Assembly (NCBI RefSeq): GCF_016806125.1
Contig: NZ_CP047170.1
Coordinates: 434,001 to 498,000, forward strand
Direction: 5' to 3'
DNA: 64,000 nt
Source of the DNA: Ponticoccus alexandrii
GTDB taxonomy: Bacteria > Pseudomonadota > Alphaproteobacteria > Rhodobacterales > Rhodobacteraceae
Of the stretch, positions 8,937 to 18,033 are shown in pieces; position 1 is the stretch's first letter; every line of letters starts with the position of its first letter. The notes beneath the pieces were generated by a model that saw nothing but the letters and a program-made list of their open reading frames with translations, did not search any database and was not told where the DNA came from. The position numbers were made by a program, and so were the translations under genes.

Positions 8937-10243
8937 CGCCGGGCCCTGCGCATCGCGAGATGATCCTGCAGCGCATAGCCCTTGATGATGGCGGGCACGA
9001 ACCACGGATCGCCGCGGTAGAGCGGGACGGCGGCGGGCGCGCGCGATGCGAAGGCGCTTTGTCCTGCCTCTGCGCCAAGCAGACGGTGGGCCGCGCGGCT
9101 ACCGACCCAGGGCGCCCAGACAACGCCGGATCCGCAGAAGCCGGTGGCATAGAAAATGCCGTCATGTTCGAAAAGACGGGGCAGCATGTCGCGGTTCATG
9201 GCCACATTGCCGAACCAGCTGTGGCTAAGCGTGACGTCTTCCAACTCGGGGAAGATCTGGGCCAGACCGGCCCGCAGGCGCAGGGTGGGTTCCAGCGGAT
9301 CGCCCCGGCGCGAGGCATCGCGCCCGCCCAGCAGGATCTTCCGCCCGTCGGGTGAGGGCCGGTAGTAATAGCCCAGCTGCCGGTTCTCGCCCATCGTCAT
9401 GCGGCGCGGTATCAGGCGGTCCATGACGTCGACGGGCAGATCCTCGGTGGCGATGATCCGGCTGCGGACGGGAATCAGGCGGCGCTGCAGATAGGGGGTT
9501 GCGCTGTCGGTATAGCCGTTGGTGCAGACCAGCACCTGCCGGGCCGCAACCGAGCCCCGCGCCGTGGCGACGCGGAATCCGGTGCCGTCGCGGCTAATCC
9601 CGCTGACGCGCGTTTCGCCATGCACATTCACCCCCGCCGTCAGCGCGACGCGCAGCATCTCGGCATGGAACTTACCGGGATGCAGGCCGCCGATATCCAT
9701 GCGCACGGTGCCGCCGCGATAAAACTCGGTCCCGATATAGCCCTGCTGTTCGGCATGGGGCACGGCGTAGGTGTCGATGCCCAGCCGCTTGCCCAGGGTT
9801 TCGGCGGTTCGGGCCATGGTGTCGTATTGGTCATACCCGAGCGCACCCTTGAAATTGCCGATCAGACTGTAGTCGCATTCCAGCCTCTCGGTGGCGATGA
9901 AGTCGCGCAGGAACTCCCGCGCGGTCTTGCCCTCGGCCTCGATTCCAAGCGCGACCTTCTCGCCGAACCGTTTGGAGATCGTGGCAAAGCTGGGCCGGAT
10001 GTTGCCGCTGGTGATACCGCCATTGCGCGAGGAGGCGCCTTCGCCCGGGCGCATGGCATCGAAGACCGTGACAGACCGGCCAGCCCGCGCCATGACCAGC
10101 GCGGCAGAGAGGCCCGCGAAGCCCGCGCCGACGACAACCACGTCGACTTTGGCGCAGAGGGGTGTCTGTGGCAGGGCCGTCGGCGGCGCGGCCTCCCACC
10201 AGTAGGGCATTGCGCTGCGGGCGGCGCGCGCATCTTGGGACAT
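8933..10243 (-). CDS. FAD-dependent DAO-family oxidoreductase
   Basis: 436-residue DAO-family flavoenzyme. FAD is bound by VVVVGAGFAGLSAALVMARAG near residue 35 (shown in part: GAGFAGLSA) and GASSRNGGITSGNIRPS. The C-terminal flavin-binding segment is FYATGFCGSGVVWAPWVG. The HxxW-type N-terminal segment (MPYWWEAAPP) is typical of PuuB/ordL-type amine oxidases. It starts 8 bp after the permease gene stop and overlaps the next gene by 4 bp, so it belongs to the same operon as the peptide-type ABC importer. It probably oxidises the imported amine or its first product. Substrate unknown. Confidence 0.85.
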   Translation of the reverse strand: MSQDARAARSAMPYWWEAAPPTALPQTPLCAKVDVVVVGAGFAGLSAALVMARAGRSVTVFDAMRPGEGASSRNGGITSGNIRPSFATISKRFGEKVALGIEAEGKTAREFLRDFIATERLECDYSLIGNFKGALGYDQYDTMARTAETLGKRLGIDTYAVPHAEQQGYIGTEFYRGGTVRMDIGGLHPGKFHAEMLRVALTAGVNVHGETRVSGISRDGTGFRVATARGSVAARQVLVCTNGYTDSATPYLQRRLIPVRSRIIATEDLPVDVMDRLIPRRMTMGENRQLGYYYRPSPDGRKILLGGRDASRRGDPLEPTLRLRAGLAQIFPELEDVTLSHSWFGNVAMNRDMLPRLFEHDGIFYATGFCGSGVVWAPWVGSRAAHRLLGAEAGQSAFASRAPAAVPLYRGDPWFVPAIIKGYALQDHLAMRRARR

Positions 10244-10251
10244 GGTCGACC

Positions 10252-11133
10252 TCAGAAGTTATCGTTGCGGACGTCGAGCGCGTCGCGCAGCCCGTCGCCG
10301 ATGAAATTGAAGCTGGTCACCGCGATGGTGATGGCAGCGCCGGGAATGATCGCCAGCCAGGGCGCGGAGCCGAGATACTGCTGCGCACCGTTCAGCATGT
10401 TGCCCCAGCTGGGCAGCGGCGGCTGGATGCCGAAGCCGAGGAAGCTGATATAGGCCTCCAGCAGGATCGCCCGGGCCACGGTCAGCGTGGCGGCGACGAT
10501 GATCGGGCCCATGCAGTTGGGCAGGATTTCCCGGAACATGATATGCGCCTGCCCGAGGCCCAGCATCCGGCCCGCCAGCACGAACTCGCGTTCGCGCAGG
10601 GACCGGACCTCGGCCTCGACGATGCGGGCGACCTCCATCCAGCCGGTCAGGGCGATGATGATCGTGATCATGATCGGGCTGGGCTTCAGCGCCACGGCAA
10701 GCGCCAGCAGCATGAAGATCGTGGGGAAGGACAGGAACCCGTCGACCAGCCGCATCAGCACGGCGTTTACGGTCCTGCCCCCATACCCGGCGACGACCCC
10801 GATGAAGGTCCCCAGAATCGTCGCGAGCAGCATGGCGAAAAAGCCCACCAGCAGCGAAATCCGGCCCGCCATCAGCAGTCGGGCGGCAATGTCGCGGCCA
10901 AGAGGATCGGTGCCGAAGTAATGATCGCCGGTCATCGGCGGCGCGAAGCGGGCGCGCAAATCGATGTGCAGCGAGTCATAGGGCAGCAGATAGGGCCCGA
11001 AGACGCAGGCCAGCGTCAGCAACGAGATCATCACCAGGCCCAGAAGCGCCAGGCGATGGCCGAAGAACTTCCGCATGACGCGGCTCTGCCACCAGCGGGG
11101 CAGGGGCGTCACTGTGATGTCGGTCGTGCTCAT
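10252..11133 (-). CDS. Peptide/nickel-type ABC transporter permease (DppC-like)
   Basis: 293-residue inner-membrane permease. The N-terminal cytosolic tail and first membrane segment (about residues 30-52) are followed by the conserved FGTDPLGRDIAARLL motif of DppC/OppC proteins. A binding-protein-dependent transport domain with five further membrane helices follows; the EAA loop lies around EFVLAGRMLGLGQAHIMF. It ends in FIGDGLRDALDVRNDNF, the family-typical C-terminus. It pairs with the DppB-like permease 21 bp upstream. The operon's catabolic genes suggest an amine- or amino-acid-derived substrate rather than peptides. Confidence 0.92.
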   Translation of the reverse strand: MSTTDITVTPLPRWWQSRVMRKFFGHRLALLGLVMISLLTLACVFGPYLLPYDSLHIDLRARFAPPMTGDHYFGTDPLGRDIAARLLMAGRISLLVGFFAMLLATILGTFIGVVAGYGGRTVNAVLMRLVDGFLSFPTIFMLLALAVALKPSPIMITIIIALTGWMEVARIVEAEVRSLREREFVLAGRMLGLGQAHIMFREILPNCMGPIIVAATLTVARAILLEAYISFLGFGIQPPLPSWGNMLNGAQQYLGSAPWLAIIPGAAITIAVTSFNFIGDGLRDALDVRNDNF

Positions 11134-11154
11134 GGGGAAATCCTTCCTGTGGTA

Positions 11155-12105
11155 TCAGGCCAGACGGATGCGCGGATCGACGAGGGCCACGGTAATGTCG
11201 GCAATAAGGTTCGCGACGATCGTCAGGAGGGCGGAGAACATCAACAGCCCCATCACGACCGGATAGTCGCTGTAGCCAAGGCTATCGAGGAAGAGCCGCC
11301 CCATGCCGGGCCAGGTGAAGACGGTTTCCGTCACCAGCGCACCGGTCAGCAGGGAGGGCACCTGCACACCCGCCAGGGTGATCATCGGCAGCAGGGCATT
11401 GCCGACCACGTGTTTCATGACGACGCGCCGCTCCGACACGCCCTTGGCGCGTGCAGTCTTGACGAAATCCTGGCTGATCGCATCCAGCGTCGCGGTGCGC
11501 ATGAAGCGGCTCCAGATCGCGATATGGACCAGCGCCAGCACGATGGACGGCAGGATGAGGTGATGCAGGTAGTTCAGAACCGACCCGTCGCCGATGGTGT
11601 ACATGTTGCCCGCGGGCAGCCAGTCGAGGCGCAGCGCGAAGACGTAGATGCCGATGAGGCCAAACCAGAAGGTCGGGATCGACAGGGCGATCATCGCGCC
11701 CACGGTGGCGATATAGTCGAAGCCGGAATAGCGGTGCGTCGCGCCCCGGACGCCGATCCATGTGCCGATGGCGACGGCGATCACCGTCGAAGAGCCCATC
11801 AACAGGAGCGTCGCGGGCACATGCCGGGCGATCACCTGGGTGACCGGACTGCCGTCGCGGAAAGACGTGCCCCAGTCGCCCTGAACAAGGCCCCAGACCC
11901 AGTCGAGGTACTGAACGTGGACAGGACGGTTCAGCCCCAGCTGCTCGGTGATCCTGGCGATGTCTTCCTGCGTCATGCCGGGATCGAGCGCGTATTGCGA
12001 CAGCGGTCCGCCGGGCATGAGGTAAAGAACCAGGAAGCCGATGATCGAGACGATCACCAGAAGGACGGCACTCTGAAGGAATCGGCTGAAAAGGAAGGCG
12101 GCCAT
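11155..12105 (-). CDS. Peptide/nickel-type ABC transporter permease (DppB-like)
   Basis: 316-residue inner-membrane permease of the DppB/OppB class. The first membrane segment is at residues 10-30, followed by a periplasmic domain (MPGGPLSQYALDPGMTQED...) and five C-terminal helices. The coupling (EAA) loop is near DFVKTARAKGVSERRVVMKH. It ends ...ALVDPRIRLA, a characteristic DppB terminus. It sits between the binding-protein gene and the DppC-like gene. The 81-bp gap after the binding protein contains a strong hairpin (see 12143-12174). Confidence 0.92.
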   Translation of the reverse strand: MAAFLFSRFLQSAVLLVIVSIIGFLVLYLMPGGPLSQYALDPGMTQEDIARITEQLGLNRPVHVQYLDWVWGLVQGDWGTSFRDGSPVTQVIARHVPATLLLMGSSTVIAVAIGTWIGVRGATHRYSGFDYIATVGAMIALSIPTFWFGLIGIYVFALRLDWLPAGNMYTIGDGSVLNYLHHLILPSIVLALVHIAIWSRFMRTATLDAISQDFVKTARAKGVSERRVVMKHVVGNALLPMITLAGVQVPSLLTGALVTETVFTWPGMGRLFLDSLGYSDYPVVMGLLMFSALLTIVANLIADITVALVDPRIRLA

Positions 12106-12142
12106 AGGGCGCTGCTCCGTGTCGGATGTGTCGTGTCAGGAT

Positions 12143-12174
12143 GCCGCCGCCCGCAGGGAAGGACGGGCGGCGGC
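12143..12174 (-). promoter_or_regulatory. Intercistronic hairpin after binding-protein gene
   Basis: Perfect 11-bp inverted repeat GCCGCCGCCCG / CGGGCGGCGGC with a 10-base loop, located between the stop of the binding protein (12187) and the start of the permease (12105). There is no T-tract, so it is more likely an mRNA 3'-end stabiliser or partial terminator that keeps binding-protein message above permease message than a full terminator. Confidence 0.65.
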
Positions 12175-12186
12175 TGGATCAAGGTG

Positions 12187-13854
12187 TCAGCCCCAGTACC
12201 ACAGAGCCGCGTGCGAGGACTCGGTGCGGGTGTTGGAGTTGGGCTCGAACCCTTCCAGCCCCGCCTTGCGTCCGAACACGTTGGTGTAGCGGAACAGCGG
12301 CAGGAACGGCAGATCCTCGCGGATGATCGCCTGGATCTCCTTGTAGATTTCCTTGCGCTTTTCGATGTCGAAGGTGCGCGCGCCTTCCTCGAGCAGCCTG
12401 TCGACCTCGGGGTTGGAATAGCGCGCGTTGTTCGAGCCGCTGCCGCTTTCGGCTGCGATGGCCTTGCTGTGGAACCGGTTGGTGACATCCGGGTCGGCGC
12501 CGATCAGGTAGGTGATGCCCACCATGGCGGACTCGAATTGCGACTGACCCCAGAATTCGCCCCACATGACCGCAGGCGGCAGGTTCTCGATCTTCATCTC
12601 CACGCCGATCTGCGCATAGGTCTGCTGGATGAACTGCTGGGCCTGTTCGCGCAGATGCGCGCCGGTTGTCGTCGAGTTGGCGAAGCTGAGCCGCACACCG
12701 TCCTTTTCGCGGATCCCATCCGCGCCGGGCGTCCAGCCCGCCTCGTCGAGCAGGCTGGTCGCCTTCTCGAGGTCGAACTCGTGCTCGGGCAGGTCCGGAT
12801 TGTAGAAGGCCGATGTCTCGGGCATGAAGGTCTCTGCCTCGCCGGGCACGCCGAAGTAGAGCAGGTCGATGATCGACTTTCGGTCGATGGCAAGATAGAG
12901 CGCCTCGCGCACGGCCTTGTCCTGAAAGACCGGCAGCGACTGGTTGAGGTAGATCGACTCGAGCGTGCCGCGCGGTACCAGCTCGACGACGCGCTCGTCC
13001 AGGGTCTTGGCCTCTTCGTAGTTGTCCGGGGTGATGTAGGCCTGACCCACCAGGTCGATCTCGCCGCTGCGGAACTGGGTGTAGAGCACCGTCATGTCCG
13101 GGATGTACTTGAAGACCAGCTGCTCGATGTAGGGGCCGTCGCCGTGATAGTCGGGGTTCGCCACCAGTTGCAGGTTGTCGCCGGCCTGGCGGCTGCCCCA
13201 CTTGAACGCGCCGGTGCCGACCGGGGCCTGGTTGAACGGCGTATCGTTGGGATCCTCGGCCCCGGCGAGAATATGCTTCGGCAGGATGAAGGTTTCGCTG
13301 AGGAAGGACAGATAGGGCGCGAAGGGCTCTTCCATTCGCCAGGTGATTTCCGTCGGGGACACGACCTCGATGTCACGCACGAGGTCGTGGCCGGCCGTGC
13401 GCCAGGCGCGGAACTCGGGATTGGTGATCAACTCTAGCGTGAATTTCACGTCTTCGGCGGTGAAGGGTTCGCCGTCGTGCCATGTGACGTCGTCGCGCAG
13501 CTTGATCCGCCAGTTCAGTCCGTCCTCGGACAGGCCGCCGTTCTCGACCGTCGGGATCTCGGTGGCGAGGTTGGGCATGATTTCGCCGTCGGGCATGATC
13601 CTAAACAGCGCGTCGAAGATCGAGAAGGCGACGCCGTCATCGGTTTCGATATGCGGCATCAGCGGATTGAAGACCGTCGGCTCCTGCGAGAGGCCGACGA
13701 CGACGCGGCCGGTCGGCTCTGCCGGGGGGGTCTGGGCGAAGGCGGGCTTGCCGAGGATGCTGGGCACCAGCAGGCCGACCGCGCCGCCGGCCGTCATCAT
13801 GCGCAGCGTTGCCCGGCGCGTGAAACCGGATTTCGGGGACTTGTCTTTGGTCAT
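12187..13854 (-). CDS. ABC transporter substrate-binding protein, family 5 (peptide/amine type)
   Basis: 555-residue periplasmic binding protein (SBP_bac_5). The N-terminus has a twin-arginine-like signal, GFTRRATLRMMTAGGAVG, with a cleavage-type AFA-Q near residue 41, suggesting Tat export. Family landmarks include VVGLSQEPTVFNPLMPHIET, LRDDVTWHDGEPFTAEDVKF and a C-terminal FRYTNVFGRKAGLEGF. It follows the fused ATPase gene after 45 bp in the same operon. It binds the substrate that the downstream DAO, cyclodeaminase-family and dehydratase-family enzymes presumably degrade; the ligand itself cannot be read from the sequence. Confidence 0.9.
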   Translation of the reverse strand: MTKDKSPKSGFTRRATLRMMTAGGAVGLLVPSILGKPAFAQTPPAEPTGRVVVGLSQEPTVFNPLMPHIETDDGVAFSIFDALFRIMPDGEIMPNLATEIPTVENGGLSEDGLNWRIKLRDDVTWHDGEPFTAEDVKFTLELITNPEFRAWRTAGHDLVRDIEVVSPTEITWRMEEPFAPYLSFLSETFILPKHILAGAEDPNDTPFNQAPVGTGAFKWGSRQAGDNLQLVANPDYHGDGPYIEQLVFKYIPDMTVLYTQFRSGEIDLVGQAYITPDNYEEAKTLDERVVELVPRGTLESIYLNQSLPVFQDKAVREALYLAIDRKSIIDLLYFGVPGEAETFMPETSAFYNPDLPEHEFDLEKATSLLDEAGWTPGADGIREKDGVRLSFANSTTTGAHLREQAQQFIQQTYAQIGVEMKIENLPPAVMWGEFWGQSQFESAMVGITYLIGADPDVTNRFHSKAIAAESGSGSNNARYSNPEVDRLLEEGARTFDIEKRKEIYKEIQAIIREDLPFLPLFRYTNVFGRKAGLEGFEPNSNTRTESSHAALWYWG

Positions 13855-13899
13855 GTCTATGTTCCCTGTTTTGACGCCTGTTGATCGTGGTGACGTCTG

Positions 13900-15597
13900 T
13901 TAGTTGTTTTGGCGGCTGCCCTGGGCCGCCACCGCGGTCTTGTCGTCGAACTGTTCCCCCGGGATCGCCGAGACCAACTCGCGTGTGTAGTCGGCTTCGG
14001 GCGAGAAGAAGATCCGAGAGGGGCGGCCGAACTCGACAATCCGGCCCTTCTGCATCACCGCGATCTCATCGCAGATCTGACTTGCGACCCGCAGGTCGTG
14101 GGTGATGAAAATCATGGCAACGCCGGTCTCGCGCTGAATCCGGTCGAGCAGTTCGAGGATCTGTGCCTGGATCGACACGTCGAGCGCCGAGACGGCCTCG
14201 TCCGCGACCAGCAACTCGGGCTTGAACATCAGGGCGCGCGCGATGCCGACCCGCTGACGCTGACCGCCGGAAAATTCGTGCGGAAAGCGGCTATAAGCCC
14301 GCGCATCGAGGCCCACGAGATCGAGCAGAGCCTTTGCGTCCTCGCGTGCCTTCGCGGCCGGAACTCCATGCGCGATCGGACCGACCGTCAGACTGCGCCC
14401 GATGGTGTTGCGTGGGTTGAGAGAGGCGAAGGGATCCTGAAAGATCATCTGGATCTTGGGCCGCAGGCTGCGGAATGCCGCATCCGTCATTCCGGCGATA
14501 TCGCGATCGCGAAAGAGGATCTGGCCGGAATCGGCCTCCATCAGCCGGATCAGCAGACGCCCGAGCGAAGACTTGCCCGAGCCGCTTTCACCGACGACGC
14601 CGAGGGTATGGCCGGGCAGGACGTCGAAAGACACATCCTGTACCGCCGGCACGATCCGCTGCGTGCGAAAGAATGCGCTGCCGCTGCGGTAGGTCTTTAC
14701 CAGGTTGCGCACTTTCAGGAGCGGCTCTGCCGGGGCACCCGAAGCATCGGGATGGGCGGCGCGTTCGCGGTCGTCCTGGCGCAGGTGGGGGACCGCGGCA
14801 ATAAGCCGTTTCGTGTAAGGGTGTTCCGGTGCGTTCAGCACCTGCGCGGCGGTGCCGCGTTCGACGACATGGCCTTTTTCCATCACGACGACACTGTCGG
14901 CGATCTCTGCCACCACCCCGAAATCGTGGGTGATGAACATCACGCTCATGCCCTTGCGGCGCTGGATGTCGCGGATGAGCTCGAGGATCTGCGCCTGGGT
15001 CGTCACGTCGAGCGCGGTCGTCGGTTCGTCGGCGATGAGGATGGTGGGTTCCAGCGCCAGCGCCATGGCGATCATCACGCGCTGGCGCTGACCGCCCGAC
15101 AGGCGGAACGGATACTGGTGATACATCAACGCTGGATCGGGCAGGCCAACCTCGGTCAGCAGCTCGACGGCGCGTTGCCGGCGCGACTGCGGCGTGCCCT
15201 CGTTATGGGCCGCCATGGCCTCGTCGATCTGCGCGCCCACGGTCATCAGCGGGTTCAGCGCCGACAGCGGATCCTGAAAGATCATCGACACGACGCGCCC
15301 CCGCAGGTCGCGCAGTTCGTCGCGGCCCATGCCGATGATCTCACGGCCCTCCAGGGTGATGGATCCGGCACTGGTGCGGATCGCCTTGGGCAGAAGGCCC
15401 ATCACGGTGCTGGCGGTGACCGATTTCCCCGATCCGGATTCGCCGATCACGCAGAGGATCTGGCCGCGATGCAGGTCGAACGAGACATCCTCGATCGCGT
15501 GGCTCCGTTCCATCCCGTCGGGCAGGGTGACGGTCAGGCCGCGCACCGACAGCGCGACGGATGTATCGGAAACGGATGCGGATTGACCTCCGACCAT
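13900..15597 (-). CDS. Fused two-domain peptide-type ABC transporter ATP-binding protein
   Basis: 565-residue protein with two complete ABC ATPase domains, equivalent to a DppD-DppF fusion. Domain 1: Walker [11 protein letters not shown] near residue 55, signature [16 protein letters not shown], Walker [13 protein letters not shown]. Domain 2: Walker [13 protein letters not shown] near residue 330, signature [16 protein letters not shown], Walker [13 protein letters not shown]. The start at 15597 ([10 protein letters not shown]) puts the first beta strand at the normal distance; the open frame continues upstream to 15921 but those 108 residues are low-complexity and have no family match. First gene of the operon that runs to 6174. 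Walker B of domain 2 has Glu-Ala in place of Glu-Pro. Confidence 0.9.
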   Translation of the reverse strand: MVGGQSASVSDTSVALSVRGLTVTLPDGMERSHAIEDVSFDLHRGQILCVIGESGSGKSVTASTVMGLLPKAIRTSAGSITLEGREIIGMGRDELRDLRGRVVSMIFQDPLSALNPLMTVGAQIDEAMAAHNEGTPQSRRQRAVELLTEVGLPDPALMYHQYPFRLSGGQRQRVMIAMALALEPTILIADEPTTALDVTTQAQILELIRDIQRRKGMSVMFITHDFGVVAEIADSVVVMEKGHVVERGTAAQVLNAPEHPYTKRLIAAVPHLRQDDRERAAHPDASGAPAEPLLKVRNLVKTYRSGSAFFRTQRIVPAVQDVSFDVLPGHTLGVVGESGSGKSSLGRLLIRLMEADSGQILFRDRDIAGMTDAAFRSLRPKIQMIFQDPFASLNPRNTIGRSLTVGPIAHGVPAAKAREDAKALLDLVGLDARAYSRFPHEFSGGQRQRVGIARALMFKPELLVADEAVSALDVSIQAQILELLDRIQRETGVAMIFITHDLRVASQICDEIAVMQKGRIVEFGRPSRIFFSPEADYTRELVSAIPGEQFDDKTAVAAQGSRQNN

Positions 15598-15859
15598 GGG
15601 CTCCAGGACCTCTCTGCTGCGGTTCGGACCGGGGGGCGTGCCGCCGGGCCGGGACTTTGCTCTTGCGTCGTGCCCTGAGTCCGCTTGGAACGAGGCAGAA
15701 AAGACGCGTTGCCTTTGGATCAAGTCTGATCGCTCTGAAGGCGTGATGGTGTCGTTTTGCGGCGACGCCTCGGCAGGAAACGCTGTCCTCGTCGTCCCGT
15801 CAGGCATATCGTTCTGGCGAGAAGACGCATTCGTCGCCGGTCCGCGCCCCGGGGCGCGC
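15598..15859. other. Gap upstream of the ABC operon: probable promoter region
   Basis: 262 bp between the cupin stop and the fused ATPase start, both genes on the minus strand. The ATPase frame stays open through it, but the encoded residues look random. It contains a locally AT-richer stretch around 15700-15760 that could hold the operon promoter. No clear terminator or operator was recognised. Confidence 0.4.
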
Positions 15860-16216
15860 TCAGTCCTGGGCACAGACGTAGATCTTCCGGACCGTTTCCA
15901 GTGTCCGCCAGACGCCGACAAACCCCGGCTTCATCACAAAACTGTCTCCAGCGCCGAAGCGATACGTGTGGCCGCCCGTTTCTTCGATCTCGATGGAGCC
16001 GGACAGGATGTGACAGAACTCGAAGGTCGTGCCCTTGATCGAATGGGTTTCGCCCGGCGTCGCCTCCCAGACCCCGGTCAGCACCGTGCCGTCGCGCGAC
16101 TCGTCCTGCGCCCAGGTCCTGAAGGCCGGATCGCCCGAGATCAGGCGTTCGGGGGTCGGCAACGAGTCCTTCGGCGGGAATTCGGGGTTGGTGTTGATGG
16201 CAATCAGCTTCGTCAT
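15860..16216 (-). CDS. Small cupin protein (DUF861-like)
   Basis: 118-residue single-domain cupin. The start at 16216 (MTKLIAINTNPEFPPK) is preceded by a GGAG-containing leader. FEFCHILSGSIEIEETG is cupin motif 1 region and YRFGAGDSFVMKPGFVGVW is cupin motif 2; the pattern WEATPGETHSIKGTTFEFCH is typical of the DUF861 (ureidoglycine aminohydrolase-like cupin) group. Such proteins often sit beside DAO oxidoreductases and aldehyde dehydrogenases in amine catabolic clusters. Function unknown; it may bind or tautomerise an intermediate. Confidence 0.78.
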   Translation of the reverse strand: MTKLIAINTNPEFPPKDSLPTPERLISGDPAFRTWAQDESRDGTVLTGVWEATPGETHSIKGTTFEFCHILSGSIEIEETGGHTYRFGAGDSFVMKPGFVGVWRTLETVRKIYVCAQD

Positions 16217-16569
16217 GTCGGCTCCTGTCGGGAATGCGGTCCGGGCCTCTTTTCCGGCCTTCTGTTGGCACCAGTCTGCCGCCTTTGCCGGAGCGTTACA
16301 TGCCGATTTTGCTGTCTGCGCAGTGGATGATTGTGCACGGCGGGCGGACGTAGATGAATCTGCCGGAAGGCGCGGCGGTGTCACGTCAGCGCAGGCCGTC
16401 CGTCGGCTGCGGGGTCTCGGGCAGGGCATCACCCCCGATCCCGAGCCACCGTGTCCAACCGGTATCATGCGGTCCGGTCAGGTTGCTCTGGTATGACATC
16501 GGCGCGACCAGGCCGCGACTGCCGTCCGGGGTAAACGCGGTCCTCGCGCCGATGCTTTGGCTGTGGCGG
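16217..16569. other. 353-bp gap without a recognisable gene
   Basis: Between the aldehyde dehydrogenase stop and the cupin start. Short open frames exist on both strands but their products have no recognisable motifs. It may hold the promoter for the cupin gene. No hairpin terminator with a T-tract was seen. Confidence 0.5.
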
Positions 16570-18033
16570 TCAATGCTCGTCAAAATAGCCAAGGATGGAC
16601 TTGGTTTCGAGGTATTCCTCCAGCCCCTCGACACCGTATTCGCGCCCGTTGCCGGACTGCTTGTAGCCGCCGAAGGGCACATGCGGATCCCAGGCGGGGT
16701 AATTCAGATGCACCTGCCCGGCCCGGATGCACGCGGCGGTGCTGCGTACCAGCGCCATGTCCGTGCCCTGCACATGCGCGCCGAGCCCGTAAACGGTGTC
16801 ATTCGCGATGGCGATGGCCTCTGCCACGTCGTCGTAAGCCAGGATGACCAGCACCGGGCCGAAGATTTCTTCCTGCGCCACGGCCATGCCGGTCGTGACC
16901 TCGGAGAAGATCGTCAGCCTGGAGAAGAACCCGCGTGTCAGCCCATCGGGCCGTCCGGGGCCGCCGGCCAGCAGCTTTGCGCCTTCGTCGATGCCGGTCT
17001 GGATCATCGCCTGCACGCGGGCGTACTGCGCCCGGTTCGAAGAGGGGCCGTGCGTGGTCTCCGGGTCGGTCGGATCACCGACACGCATGTTTTCAAGCGC
17101 CCCGACCGCCAGCGCCTCGACCTCTGCCAGACGCGCGCGGGGCACGATCATCCGGGTCGGCGCACTGCAGGACTGGCCGACATTGCGCATGGCCGAAGCC
17201 ACGCCTGGCGGCACCGCTTTCGCCAGGTCGGCGTCGGGCAGGATCACGTTGGGCGATTTGCCTCCCAGTTCCTGCGCGACCCGCTTGACCGTGGCAGCCG
17301 CGGCCTGCGCCACGGCGACCCCGGCCCGGGTCGATCCGGTGATCGAGACCATGTCGACATCGGGGTGTTCGGCCAGACGCGCGCCCACCACCGGACCCGT
17401 TCCGTTGACGAGGTTGAACACGCCCGCCGGGAACCCGGCCCTGTCGACCAGATCCGCGAACAGCGCCGCGCTGAGCGGCGATAGCTCGCTCGGCTTCAGG
17501 ACTACCGTGCAGCCTGCCGCGAGGGCCGATCCGACCTTGGCGGTGATTTGGTAGAGCGGCCAGTTCCAGGGCGTGATCAGGCCGCAGACACCGATGGGCT
17601 CGCGCAGAATGGCGGCCTGACCGCGCCGGGTCAGGAATGCGTAGTCGCCCAGAACCTCGCAGGCGGCCCGCAGGTGCTCTGCGGCCAGCGGCACCTGGGC
17701 GGCCTGGGCATAGGTTGTCGCCGCGCCCATTTCGGCGGTGATGGCGCGGGCGATGTCTTGCGCGTTCTCAAGGATCAGCTCGCGCAGCCGCACGATCTTT
17801 GCGGCGCGTTCCGCGGGCTGCGTTGCCGCCCATGCGGGAAAGGCCGCGTGGGCCGCCGCAACGGCCCTGTCGGTCTCTTCGACAGTGCCGAGCGCCATCT
17901 CTGCGATCACCTCTTCGGTCGCCGGATTGACGACGTCGGACCGGTCCGGTCCCGTCGCATCGACCCATGCGCCGTCAATGTAGAACTGATGCATGCGGGC
18001 TGTGGCGGCTTCGGTTTCGGCGGAATTGCCCAT
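16570..18033 (-). CDS. NAD(P)-dependent aldehyde dehydrogenase
   Basis: 487-residue ALDH-superfamily enzyme, normal length. TPWNWPLYQITAKVGSALAAG is the Rossmann entry (shown in part: TPWNWPLYQ), VAQELGGKSPNVIL holds the catalytic glutamate, RNVGQSCSAPTRMIVP the nucleophilic cysteine, and EEIFGPVLVILAY the cofactor-binding Glu-x-Phe. It oxidises an aldehyde to a carboxylic acid, a usual step after amine oxidation. The start at 18033 (MGNSAETEA) has GGAG 9 bases upstream. The frame is open for 78 more codons upstream (to 18270), which is not needed by the family and is treated as untranslated. Confidence 0.9.
   Translation of the reverse strand: MGNSAETEAATARMHQFYIDGAWVDATGPDRSDVVNPATEEVIAEMALGTVEETDRAVAAAHAAFPAWAATQPAERAAKIVRLRELILENAQDIARAITAEMGAATTYAQAAQVPLAAEHLRAACEVLGDYAFLTRRGQAAILREPIGVCGLITPWNWPLYQITAKVGSALAAGCTVVLKPSELSPLSAALFADLVDRAGFPAGVFNLVNGTGPVVGARLAEHPDVDMVSITGSTRAGVAVAQAAAATVKRVAQELGGKSPNVILPDADLAKAVPPGVASAMRNVGQSCSAPTRMIVPRARLAEVEALAVGALENMRVGDPTDPETTHGPSSNRAQYARVQAMIQTGIDEGAKLLAGGPGRPDGLTRGFFSRLTIFSEVTTGMAVAQEEIFGPVLVILAYDDVAEAIAIANDTVYGLGAHVQGTDMALVRSTAACIRAGQVHLNYPAWDPHVPFGGYKQSGNGREYGVEGLEEYLETKSILGYFDEH

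Noticed and set aside
10162-13437. A 1091-codon plus-strand open frame
   Set aside because: It lies antisense to the two permease genes and the binding-protein gene, is rich in His, Gln, Arg and Gly, and has no domain. It is the mirror of high-GC third positions in real genes.
15598-15921. 108-codon extension of the fused ABC ATPase
   Set aside because: Low-complexity residues and no homology; the ATG at 15597 gives a normal protein.
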